Source: Argyresthia goedartella | Lineage: Eukaryota; Arthropoda; Insecta; Lepidoptera; Argyresthiidae | DNA length: 64,000 nt | Direction: 5' to 3' | Assembly (NCBI GenBank): GCA_949825045.1 | Contig: OX463829.1 | Coordinates: 8,618,001 to 8,682,000 of the forward strand | Part shown: piece after piece, positions 57,001 to 62,320 of the stretch | Layout: each line of letters begins with the position of its first letter | Numbering within the stretch: the first letter of the stretch is position 1 | Position numbers and translations under genes: made by a program | The notes under the pieces: model-generated | Databases searched by the model: none | What the model was told of the DNA's origin: nothing | The model's input: the letters and a program-made list of their open reading frames with translations, nothing else

Positions 57001-60000
57001 TTACAAGTATTAAGGAGCCACCGCGATCAGCTGTTTTTCTGTTGAACGAACTAGCAACGTGGTGGTTATTAAAGTTGAAAATGAACTGATAATTCTTTAA
57101 AAAGTGCTCTGTTATACATAAAATATCAATATTATTACAGTTCATGAATAACTCAATTTCCAGTTCTTTACTTAACATGCCCTGTATATTTTGATGAACC
57201 ACGTTTAAAATATTCTTACTTTTACATTTTTCATTACTAGTAACTTGATTTAATGGGCAAGATGAAGGTATATTTATACAAATATTAATATTACTGCCAG
57301 AGTTACTCTCTGTTGTCCTATGGGTTAATTTAAAGAGCTTGGAACAGATTCCAAGGAGTACATGTCATTATTAATATAGTGTGGTTTAGTTAGTAAAATA
57401 CTGACTAGCCACTAGTCTTCAGCGACTGCTGCCTGTGTGGCTTAGTTAGTGAAATACTGACTAAGCCACTAGTCTTCAGCGACTGCTGCCAGTGTGGCTT
57501 AGTTAGTAAAATACAGACTGAGCCACTAGTCTTCAGCGACTGCTGCCTGTGTGGCTTAGTTAGTAAATGTGAAATAGTCACTCAAATCGCACAGTATTTC
57601 CGTCGATGCTCGATTTGATATAATTATAATAATGTAGCCCATTAATGTCCCCACCGAGGGGCACAGGCCTTTACCCGGATGCGTGTAAGATTAAGCCATA
57701 CTTCACCACGCTGGCTCAATGCGGGTTGATGGAGAGGTTTAACGACTGCCGGAACCTACAACTAAACGTGCAATCTGAAACACTGAACGTCCGATAATGC
57801 ACTTAAGATAAATTTATTATTTCATTGGTACATGATCAGGAATCGAACCTGCATCTCCTGTGTGAGAAGCAAGCGTGGAACCCATTATAGACCATGGAGC
57901 GAATTTAATAATATTAATTAATTTAATCGAGCCTTTTTATTTTATTATTCCAGTGTCTAGTGCTAATCTTGTCCTGCCACGGCTGGGACATTACCACAAT
58001 CGAGGGAGTAGGCAACCGCAAGGACGGGTACAGCCAAGTGCAGAAACGCATCGCTGGGTTCAATGGGTCACAGTGTGGGTATTGCACGCCTGGATGGGTC
58101 ATGCAGATGACTAGGTGAGTTACACTTGTGTATTTTCCCGGTTAGTTAGTCCAACCTAACACGAAGGATCTTCTTTTTATTCTTCATTCTAGAAGGGTAG
58201 TTCAAAGCGTAGATTAACTATATCGCGTTAAGATTAGTCATCTATCACCGCTTTGAAAATATGATTGATTTACGTTAAGAGTTCAGATTAGGTAAAAGGT
58301 TCTTCAGGTTATCTCAAAGAATTTTCTTTGAAATCATAGAAAGTAAATTATGTAAGTATATGTCTGAATTGAAATTTCACTAATCAAATAATTAAGTATC
58401 GTTCTGTCTCTGGAAGTCACAAAAAATAACGTTACGGAACGATAAGTACCAATTGTGGATTTCTCGATTTAGAAACGGCACGTACCTACTAAGATGATTC
58501 ATATAAATTAAGTCATTGGTGTGAATGAACTGTAATTATGTGTTTATTTTACGACTCAAACTAACCGCAATTTGACGGACGGATGGACAGACAGCGGATC
58601 CTTAGAATCTTAAAATAATAAGGCACCCTTTGTATAGAGAACCCGTTAGTGTACTGTACACGCACATTGCTTATTTGAGTAGGTTCTTGCGGTAGTTGAG
58701 CGATGTGGGAGGCTGACATTACATAATGTACCGACGACTGAAGTCTCGTGAAGGTGACGGAAACACATCCCTCCCGCACTACTCCCCTACCACAAGTACT
58801 TACCCACTCAGTTCATTTATATGGGTGTGTCAAGTTACCTCTTTTTCCTAAAGCCTTTTAGACAAACATCTGACAGTGGCGCAGCTAGAAAAGTCTTTTG
58901 GAAGCAACACTTGTAGATGTACCGGATTCCGACCGATCTTGGACACAATGAAGTCTTTCGGCATTGACGCGCCAGTGACATTACGCCAACGGGTGGCCGA
59001 CATCGAAGATACACCTAAATGCAAACAAAGTAACAAGATATGCAGCCGAAAATGCTCAGAAAGAAGCGACAGCGACTGGACCGTAATCTGCCATTCTGCA
59101 CTTGAAGAGACGGCGCAAGATACGATAGAATTGGACTTTGGGAAGTTGAAGTTTACTAAGGTTTTTTCTGAGGATCAGATATTTGAGGTTTTGGATAAGG
59201 AAGGCACGGACTCGTATATGTTTGTCGATGGGAATACTGGAAAAGGTAAATATTATTACTATTACGGTGTGTATTTTTTTCCTAACATTAGACGAGGGAA
59301 TTTTCATACCTATAGATCAATGCTCTCTTATTTTCATCTGGCCGCCGCCGGCTCCATATTCCTATTTTGCTTAATCTGACTGGCATTTTTGTATGATCAG
59401 GTGACAGCATTAGTATATAACCCTTTAAGGACGGTCCTACACGATCGTGACTTTTTGTTTTGAAAAATCCCGCGCTTTTGCGAATCAACTTTTCGGAGCC
59501 AGGACGGCACCGATCGATCGTGCATAGATCACGCTTTACTCTAAATAATAATTTACGGTCGGTTGAACCATCAGTTGGCCAAAGTCAGGCGACAAAGATG
59601 GCGGCGTTTTATGTCTGCGACACCGATTCACGTAAGTATTGTTTATTCATATACTTTTCATTGTATACATTAAGTAATTGTTATTAATTACTAGCTGTGA
59701 TCATGACACATTCGTTTGTATTGGTTAAACTTACTAAACTTACAACTTCAAAGCAAAATATTGACTTTGAAAATGAAATGCACGATCGTGATGTTTCGGT
59801 TCTAATCCAGTTTTAGGTATTGACTACATGTAATGGAATGAAGTGCTATTTTTCTTGTTTTTTGTAGGAAAGCCGCTTTCTGGTGATGTAATTCTAGAAC
59901 TACTCGGTGATGGCAATGACTCCGAGGTAGAAGGCGTGTGTGAAGACGAAGAATTACCTATCCAGAGGCCATCTAACCTGGCAGCAGTCAATGACGACGG

Positions 60001-62320
60001 ATCTTCGTCGTCAAGCTCACCACCACCTCAACCAAGACGCAGAATTACAGCACGTCATCCTCGGCGTATAACCCCACAGGCTAGAAGAAGACTTTGGAGA
60101 CAGGTACCATTTAACCAAAAAGATCACGACTACCCGCAACGTGTACACCCAGGAGCAATCAGGGACCTCTCATCGTATTTCAAAGACTACTTTGATGATG
60201 AGTTTTTCGAGAAAATTGCGACGTGTACTAATAACTACTACATGCGCAAAACTGGCCGTATTTTAAATACAAATGCTGCCGAAATGAAGAAGCTAGTAGG
60301 CATTCATTTCATCATGGGATGCATCCCATACCCGAGGATGCACATGTACTGGCGAGATGGATGGCGTTTGGACATTGTAGCAAACGTAATGACTAGAGAC
60401 ATGTTCAAAGCTCTTCGTTCTGCATTGCACGTGGTTGACAGCGACACTGCTCAACCAGGGAACACTAACACACTTTGGAAGGTGCAGCCAATACTGGACC
60501 AAGTCAAAAAAGCATGTGGTCGACTCGAAAGACAACCGGGATATTATTCGATTGATGAGCAGATGATCCCATTCAGTGGTGTTTGTCCGCGTGGACTGCG
60601 ACAGGTTATCAAGACCAAGCCCCGTCCGCAAGGTCTAAAAGCCTTTGTTGCAACCACCCATGATGGTCTGATGGTTGATTTTGAAGTCTACAAAGGTGCC
60701 AAAACGGCTATTGGTGACAGATTATTAGGGGTCGGGGCATCGATAGTTCTGCATCTTTCCAAGTCCATTCCAAGGGGAAGCTGCATTTACTTTGACCGGT
60801 ACTTCTCTTCCATACCATTGTTCGAAAAGCTAAACTCCATTGTCCTGCATGGTACAGGAACCCTGATGATGAACCGAGTACCAGAGAGAAAGGACGTCGA
60901 TATCAAAGCTGATCGCCGCAAGCAACGGGGTGAATCGCAGCAATTTGTGAGTAACGACGTAGTAGTTGTCAAGTGGATGGACAACAAGTCCGTGCTGGTT
61001 GCATCAAACTGCACATCGGGAGATGACACCACTGTTGTGCGCCGCTGGAATAAAAATATCTCAGCTTTCACGGATGTTACGGCACCAAAAATCATTGCCA
61101 ATTACAACAAGCACATGGGGGGTGTTGACATCCTTGACCAGTCAATGGAATATTACCGCACTTTCATGAAGACAAGAAAATGGACATTGAAGGTGATACT
61201 GCACTTTTTCGATCTGGCCCTGTGCAATGCCTGGCGTCTGTATAAAATAGAATCCACAGCAGCTGCAATTCCAAGCAATAAAATATTTGATTTGCTTGAA
61301 TTCAGGATGCAAGTTGCAGATGGCCTAACGAACACACCAATACGCCAAAAAAGGATTAGCGAGAGTGACGCCGAATCTGCTTCGGAGGAGTCAAACCTGA
61401 GGAGTAGGTTCAAGAGAGCTAACCAACCCACTCAAGCTAAAAGGTACGATGGCTACGAGCACCTTCCAATCTTTGACGAGATTGCTAGTCCCCGCGTATG
61501 CAGAATGGAAAACTGTGGTAGCCGCTCAGAGATTAGATGCGAAAAGTGCGACGTGTATCTGTGCCTATCGAGAAAAAATAACTGCTATGCGGCATATCAT
61601 AAGAAAATTAATTAGTAAGTTTAAATAGTACTTATCTTGCTCAATTTACAAGTCTGATTAAAGTAATAAGAGAGACTGATTATTATTACGATGATATTTT
61701 TTTAATGATCTCATTTTGTTGGTAGTTTTATTACATTCTACTAACTTGTTATGATTGTTGTAAGATGAACCTTAAAGATAAAAGTTGATTTTGCTAAGAT
61801 ATGTGTTTTATTTATGATTTACAAGTACTTCAACACCCAAATACCGAACATTGCACTATCGTGCACTAGTAAAGTTAAAGTCGAAACGTCACGATCGTGC
61901 AAGGGTTGTAACTGCTTTTAGGGGTAGTAGTTTTTTTTTTAATTATTTTTCGCAGATGTTATTTAGGCCCTACTTGTAAAATCTATGCCAAAATATTCCA
62001 ATTTAAGAAAAAAAAAAAACTCGTCCTGAAAGGGATAAATGTCCGTCAAACATTGAGTAGTCAGTTGTGCATCCGAGATTCATATTTTTTCAGGGCTTCT
62101 GGAAACCTATGAATACCCGCGCGTCCTGATAGACATCAGCTCAGTAACTACTCTCAAGGAGAGCACATTTGACCAGAACTTGGTGCTTGGAGCCAACACG
62201 GCCCTGGAAGATACGATGCAGCTGTTCAGAGACACGGCTGCAAACCACAGCGATGAGTTTGGATACTTGGAGCAGTTTGCGCAACATCTGGAGAACGTCG
62301 CGCATATTCCTGTGAGAAAG
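38991..62320 (+). CDS. AOX: Aldehyde oxidase (molybdo-flavoenzyme), exons 1-5, 3' part outside window
   Basis: Five exons with GT/AG borders join in frame: 38991-39033, 44738-44907, 57954-58114, 58854-59245, 62094-62320 (993 nt, 331 codons exactly). Aldehyde oxidases are cytosolic homodimers that oxidise aldehydes to acids using molybdopterin, FAD and two 2Fe-2S clusters; in moths they are linked to odorant and xenobiotic clearance (family knowledge). Here the N-terminal [2Fe-2S] ferredoxin fold, the helical second [2Fe-2S] domain and the start of the FAD domain are present. All eight cluster cysteines are visible. The molybdenum domain is beyond base 64000, so substrate type cannot be judged; xanthine dehydrogenase is the alternative, but CLEGGCGSC and QCGYCTPGWVMQM favour aldehyde oxidase. 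Introns are 5.7 kb, 13.0 kb, 0.74 kb and 2.85 kb, with the three long ones filled by repeats. Confidence 0.88.
40280..40765 (+). pseudogene. LINE family A C-terminal fragment and 3' UTR (AOX intron 1)
   Basis: Degraded frames resemble the LTTRQHNTA and LRPIWLWN tail of the family. The 3' UTR has GGTTTGCTGGAAGAGATATC, then TTAGAGATAAGCTCGCC, and GTGCAATAAAGAAA near 40747. Same orientation as the gene. Confidence 0.65.
41787..41893. repeat. Foldback MITE, 107 bp (AOX intron 1)
   Basis: GGCGTATAAGTTGAGCCA and its complement form the ends; the pairing continues through GCGCAGACGGCG-type arms to a short central loop around 41830-41858. It could fold into a long hairpin if transcribed with the intron. 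Confidence 0.85.
42262..42425 (-). mobile_element. LINE family A 3' UTR fragment, reverse orientation
   Basis: Reverse complement contains TTTGCTGGTAGAAATCTCTC, TTTAGAGATAAGCTCGCCTT and a CAATAAAGAATATGAATATG tail with repeated ATATGA. No coding part remains. Confidence 0.75.
42955..44255. repeat. Minisatellite, about 82-bp unit, about 16 partial and full units (AOX intron 1)
   Basis: The unit contains ATGCCACAATCCAGCACA, GTGTACACTTTATGAATAAA, ATTACACCATTGAGACAAAG and CATAGGGATTTAAGATCACT. Full units alternate irregularly with shorter ones of about 55-66 bases lacking the CCACAATCCAGCACA segment (for example near 43610, 43750, 43970, 44210). A diverged ancestor-like unit appears at about 42590-42640. 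Repeated reverse-strand open frames here (43014-43429) are by-products of the repeat. Confidence 0.9.
44256..44737. other. Intron 1 remainder, no gene
   Basis: It holds a 61-codon frame at 44457-44642 with no recognisable domain; the CTGCACCCCGTATGGGAAAA-like block looks like part of a dispersed insect repeat. Confidence 0.4.
44738..44907 (+). CDS. AOX: AOX exon 2, first 2Fe-2S domain
   Basis: After acceptor TCTATAG, the exon encodes VGESIRRDTTLNAYLRYHLG, then the cluster loop QCLEGGCGSC (three ligand Cys) and ends FTVNS before GTAAGT, phase 0. The fourth ligand is the first residue of exon 3 (C of CLVLILSC). Confidence 0.93.
45091..45170 (+). CDS. THAP-domain first exon (isolated) in AOX intron 2
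   Basis: ATG at 45091 encodes MPTCATLTCKNRSEIVNSKN, then AGVTYH and two bases before a donor CACTT|GTAAGT. An N-terminal Met-Pro, Cys-x4-Cys and a downstream G-V-T-Y-H are the start of a THAP zinc finger (C2CH), found in host regulators and in P- and Kolobok-type transposases. The remaining Cys and His should lie in a following exon, which is not found before the inverted duplication that begins 65 bases later. It may be an orphaned exon of a P-like transposon or of a nested gene cut off by that rearrangement. Confidence 0.6.
45235..47010 (+). repeat. Inverted duplication, left arm
   Basis: This arm matches 50953-52706 in reverse complement over about 1.75 kb at roughly 97-99% by eye. It contains about 700 bases without genes (with a hairpin around CCCCTTTGCCTCTCTT at 45700-45765) and then the RNase H ORF and LINE tail ending in (ACAATTG)n. 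The homology edges are near ATCATTCGCGG at 45235 and the ACAATTG repeats at 46995-47010. Confidence 0.88.
45944..46927 (+). CDS. Intact RNase H ORF, 3' part of an R1/LOA-type LINE
   Basis: An uninterrupted 327-codon frame. The RNase HI fold is complete: FTDGSK (Asp), FQAECMG (Glu), ILSDSMAV (Asp) and WIKGHSGSRGNDAADELA (His and Asp). A zinc-like C-terminal module, LCRACLEAEETAAHVLMEC, follows, as in LINEs of this type. No RT or endonuclease precedes it; the LINE is 5' truncated. RNase H in these elements removes RNA from the RNA:DNA hybrid during target-primed reverse transcription. The start ATG at 45944 may not be native, since upstream sequence is unrelated. The inverted copy has lost the frame. 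An independent function is possible but unproven. Confidence 0.75.
   Translation: MGVFSAILGEVYKKNPISMACSDRVPKQFVFDKKYNIQLHEDHRVEGLDVKELRIFTDGSKTEAGTGSGTFSEDLNIKMAIPLGAHNTVFQAECMGIISAANAIASRKVRDSSIRILSDSMAVLQALNSNTINSGLIYECHKRLMEVCQHNRVIFQWIKGHSGSRGNDAADELARKGSSLAAYGPEPIIPLPFKMVRTFLRESTRNDHATLWTNHEECRQAKLALPSPSARFAKTLLRLSRPRLRLVTAALTGHGFFNKHLYFLDVTDSPLCRACLEAEETAAHVLMECTGVEDYRAKHLGQLRDLPGIAGNVKGLLAFLEELGWLE
47011..48307. other. Spacer between inverted arms, first part
   Basis: No gene recognised. Short ATATCTGT / ACCTGTC-type words repeat at 47150-47290. Frames at 47073, 47597 and 47849 have no domain signature. Confidence 0.4.
48308..48483. repeat. Foldback MITE, about 176 bp
   Basis: TAGTACCCATAATTATGAAC on the left pairs with the right end, reverse complemented TAGTACCCATCAATATGAAC, and the match continues through AACTTTCCCCAAG. 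A related GAACAACTTTCTCCTAGAAA block is at 26880. Confidence 0.8.
48599..49350 (+). pseudogene. LINE family B C-terminal fragment with (TTTGAC)n tail
   Basis: Frame 48599-48913 reads ATSRLVYFSYFHSVMSYGIL, LLWGKAADIQTIFILQKRAI and RELFKEIDILTVQTASQFIF. After a stop, degraded frames continue to about 49090 (DRTVWG). The 3' UTR ends in AATAAAGTACTTTGACTTTG, the family's short tandem tail. It matches 54387-54900 of the longer copy. Confidence 0.8.
49351..50335. other. Spacer, unassigned
   Basis: A GC-rich patch at 49360-49600 has repeated GGTCCGGT/GAGTCCGGTTC words. A 126-codon frame (49508-49888) starts GC-rich and becomes AT-rich, without a recognised domain; it may be read-through of the reverse strand of a repeat. 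A remnant of the LINE A stem-loop (TTTTTAGAGATAAGCTCGCC) lies at 50306-50325. Confidence 0.35.
50336..50550 (+). mobile_element. tRNA-derived SINE, family 2
   Basis: GCTCGGTAGTGGCTCTGCTT (A-box region) and GGTTCGATCCC (exact B box) are followed by the family body GACTTGGATGTTTATATGTG and GCGATGTATGTGCTTGTATA. The end is near the GCAATAAAGTACATTGAATA stretch at 50548-50567. Confidence 0.83.
50953..52706 (-). repeat. Inverted duplication, right arm
   Basis: Reverse complement of 45235-47010. Differences include a 27-base deletion inside the RNase H ORF (near 51770), a Gln-to-stop change beside it (51749-51751) and scattered substitutions. The arms are separated by about 3.9 kb. Confidence 0.88.
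51038..51994 (-). pseudogene. RNase H ORF, inverted and broken copy
   Basis: Same protein as 45944-46927, but relative to that copy it lacks nine residues after GSGTFSEDL and then meets a TAA where the other has CAA (Gln of VFQAEC). The frame splits into 51749-51994 and 51038-51739. The downstream part retains the Glu, Asp, His and last Asp and the Cys-rich tail. Confidence 0.85.
52728..52806 (-). repeat. Extra 79-bp copy of part of the RNase H region
   Basis: GATCCTCCGAGAAGGTGCCT through GAGCTCTTTAACGTCGA duplicates 51772-51851 (97-98% by eye), in the same orientation as the right arm and only about 20 bases beyond its edge, after a CTCCTCCTCCGAGAA filler. Confidence 0.85.
52830..52970. mobile_element. 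LINE 3' tail with (TTATCT)n
   Basis: ACAAATAAAATATCTTTATC followed by two or three more CTTTAT units is the kind of 3' end left by CR1/jockey-type LINEs. No coding part is attached. Confidence 0.5.
53204..53262. repeat. Perfect 28-bp inverted repeat, 3-base loop
   Basis: GAGTCGAGTGGCCCAACATT... at 53204-53231 and its exact complement at 53235-53262 enclose GCT. A strong hairpin, unconnected to any gene seen. Confidence 0.88.
53820..54090 (+). mobile_element. tRNA-derived SINE, family 3
   Basis: CTCCGTGGCCTAGCGGCATT resembles a tRNA 5' part (box A) and GCGGGTTGCAAC a degraded box B. The 3' part, CCAGCGTGATGGAGTATGGC, then TATCCGGGTAAAGGCCTGTG, recurs in reverse at 57640-57720. Confidence 0.72.
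54387..55880 (-). pseudogene. LINE family B reverse transcriptase, 497 open codons
   Basis: All RT boxes are readable: PTNFRPISILPTLSKIFEKL, AQFGFTKGRSTADAGVELID, FCDLSKAFDCVHHDTLVRKL, MGVPQGSILSPFLFLVYIND, the catalytic LVLFADDTSLIF, a NLLLNEKKTKCIKF motif and FLGITLDAKLQWDPHI in the thumb. The C-terminus ends DYLEDRCPWE. Both catalytic Asp are present. The domain itself is intact; the element is broken upstream. Clade placement (jockey/CR1/L2 group) is by motif style. Confidence 0.88.
56000..56536 (-). pseudogene. LINE family B linker between endonuclease and RT
   Basis: 178 open codons with TWQIINRETGKAKATHNNFK and FENFFTDVLFQQP, the usual pre-RT region of jockey-type LINEs ('WkiiNxxtg'). 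A frame break separates it from the RT. Confidence 0.75.
56549..57202 (-). pseudogene. LINE family B endonuclease domain
   Basis: 217 open codons: HQNIQGML (N-terminal strand), DILCITEHFL (Glu motif), RGGSLILVNN, VYRPPDSSFD, FIICGDFNVNLLEDN (catalytic Asp and Asn), and the end TRITATSATCIDNIFTNI and KLTSDHSGQ (the final Asp-His pair). Exonuclease-endonuclease-phosphatase fold, used to nick target DNA. All motifs are conserved. Confidence 0.85.
57376..57569. repeat. Tandem repeat, about 58-bp unit, 3.4 copies
   Basis: Each unit contains GTGTGGCTTAGTTAGTAAAA, then ACTGA(C)TA(A)GCCACTAG and CTTCAGCGACTGCTGCC. It sits just beyond the 5' side of LINE B and may be the LINE's 5' UTR repeat. Confidence 0.85.
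57630..57897 (-). mobile_element. tRNA-derived SINE, family 3, reverse orientation
   Basis: Reverse complement begins CCATGGTCTATAATGGGTTC (box A-like) and has GGTTCGATTCCTGATC (box B), and ends with CATCCGGGTAAAGGCCTGTG and CCCCTCGGTGGGGACAT, as in 53820-54090. It ends 57 bases before AOX exon 3. Confidence 0.75.
57954..58114 (+). CDS. AOX: AOX exon 3, second 2Fe-2S domain start
   Basis: After acceptor TTATTATTCCAG it encodes CLVLILSCHGWDITTIEGVG, then NRKDGYSQVQKRIAGFNGSQ and CGYCTPGWVMQMT with the first Cys pair of the second cluster. It ends with AG before GTGAGT (phase 2); exon 4 supplies C to complete Ser. A shorter shadow frame covers the same bases; the conserved motifs fix the true one. 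Confidence 0.95.
58854..59245 (+). CDS. AOX: AOX exon 4, second Cys pair and start of FAD domain
   Basis: The acceptor CTTTTTCCTAAAG at 58853 is chosen because it restores the phase and leaves SLLDKHLTVAQLEKSFGSN with no stop; the TTTTAG eight bases on is out of phase. NTCRCTGFRPILDTMKSFG contains the C-R-C cluster ligands. A charged linker of about 60 residues follows, then YMFVDGNTGKG, the first FAD-domain motif, split by the donor AAAAG|GTAAAT (phase 1). Confidence 0.95.
59421..62034 (+). mobile_element. Complete piggyBac transposon 2 in AOX intron 4
   Basis: The left end is CCCTTTAAGGACGG (59421); the right end reverse complemented is CCCTTTCAGGACGA (ending 62034), a 13-bp terminal repeat with one mismatch. 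ATAA flanks both ends (59417-59420, 62035-62038) instead of the canonical TTAA. Three exact copies of the palindrome CACGATCGTG lie subterminally (59440, 59781 and 61890), with degenerate ones nearby (59512, 61858). The 2614-bp unit fills almost all of a 2848-bp intron; removing it and one ATAA leaves about 230 bases. It is inserted in the sense orientation 175 bases after exon 4 and 59 bases before exon 5. Confidence 0.93.
59598..61615 (+). CDS. piggyBac transposase, two exons, apparently intact (593 aa)
   Basis: Exon 1 (59598-59631) encodes MAAFYVCDTDS plus one base before GTAAGT. Exon 2 (59868-61615) starts after TTTTTTGTAG and restores the frame as Arg-Lys. The DDE_Tnp_1_7 domain has its three catalytic Asp: D241 (YYSIDEQMIPFSG), D321 (CIYFDRYFSSIPL) and D432 (MGGVDILDQSMEYYR), with spacings 80 and 111, close to the reference enzyme. 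The acidic/Ser-rich N-terminus is followed by an Arg-rich segment (about residues 75-95). The C-terminus has the cysteine-rich finger CRMENCGSRSEIRCEKCDVY that binds element ends. No stop or frameshift is seen. The unspliced ATG at 59843 (590 aa) is the alternative start. Strong candidate for an active or recently active enzyme. Confidence 0.95.
62094..62320 (+). CDS. AOX: AOX exon 5, FAD-binding domain
   Basis: After TATTTTTTCAG it encodes LLETYEYPRVLIDISSVTTL, LVLGANTALEDTMQLF and YLEQFAQHLENVAHIPVRK, a typical FAD_binding_5 segment (LGANT is the flavin-site motif). The donor AAAG|GTTTGT is phase 0. The next exon should begin with the VG(T/S)xxGNL motif; none is found up to 64000, so it lies outside. 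Confidence 0.95.

Larger units (their letters stand above)
54150..57330 (-). mobile_element. LINE family B, nearly full-length (AOX intron 2)
   Basis: On the minus strand it runs from about 57330 to the 3' tail of (TTTGAT)n at 54150-54166. It contains endonuclease (56549-57202), linker (56000-56536) and RT (54387-55880) in order, in a single protein broken by a few changes: a stop and frame break near 56540 and another between 55880 and 56000. ORF1 is not evident. It lies antisense to the aldehyde oxidase gene. Short RT-tail fragments of the same family occur at 11790, 29305 and 48599. Confidence 0.85.

Noticed and set aside
57875..58114. A 79-codon protein starting at 57875
   Set aside because: It is a shadow frame over AOX exon 3; the conserved 2Fe-2S motif lies in another frame after the acceptor at 57953.
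58862..59379. AOX exon 4 starting after TTTTAG at 58861 or ending at 59379
   Set aside because: That acceptor breaks the phase with exon 3, and the open frame beyond 59245 is intronic read-through past a donor that fits exon 5.
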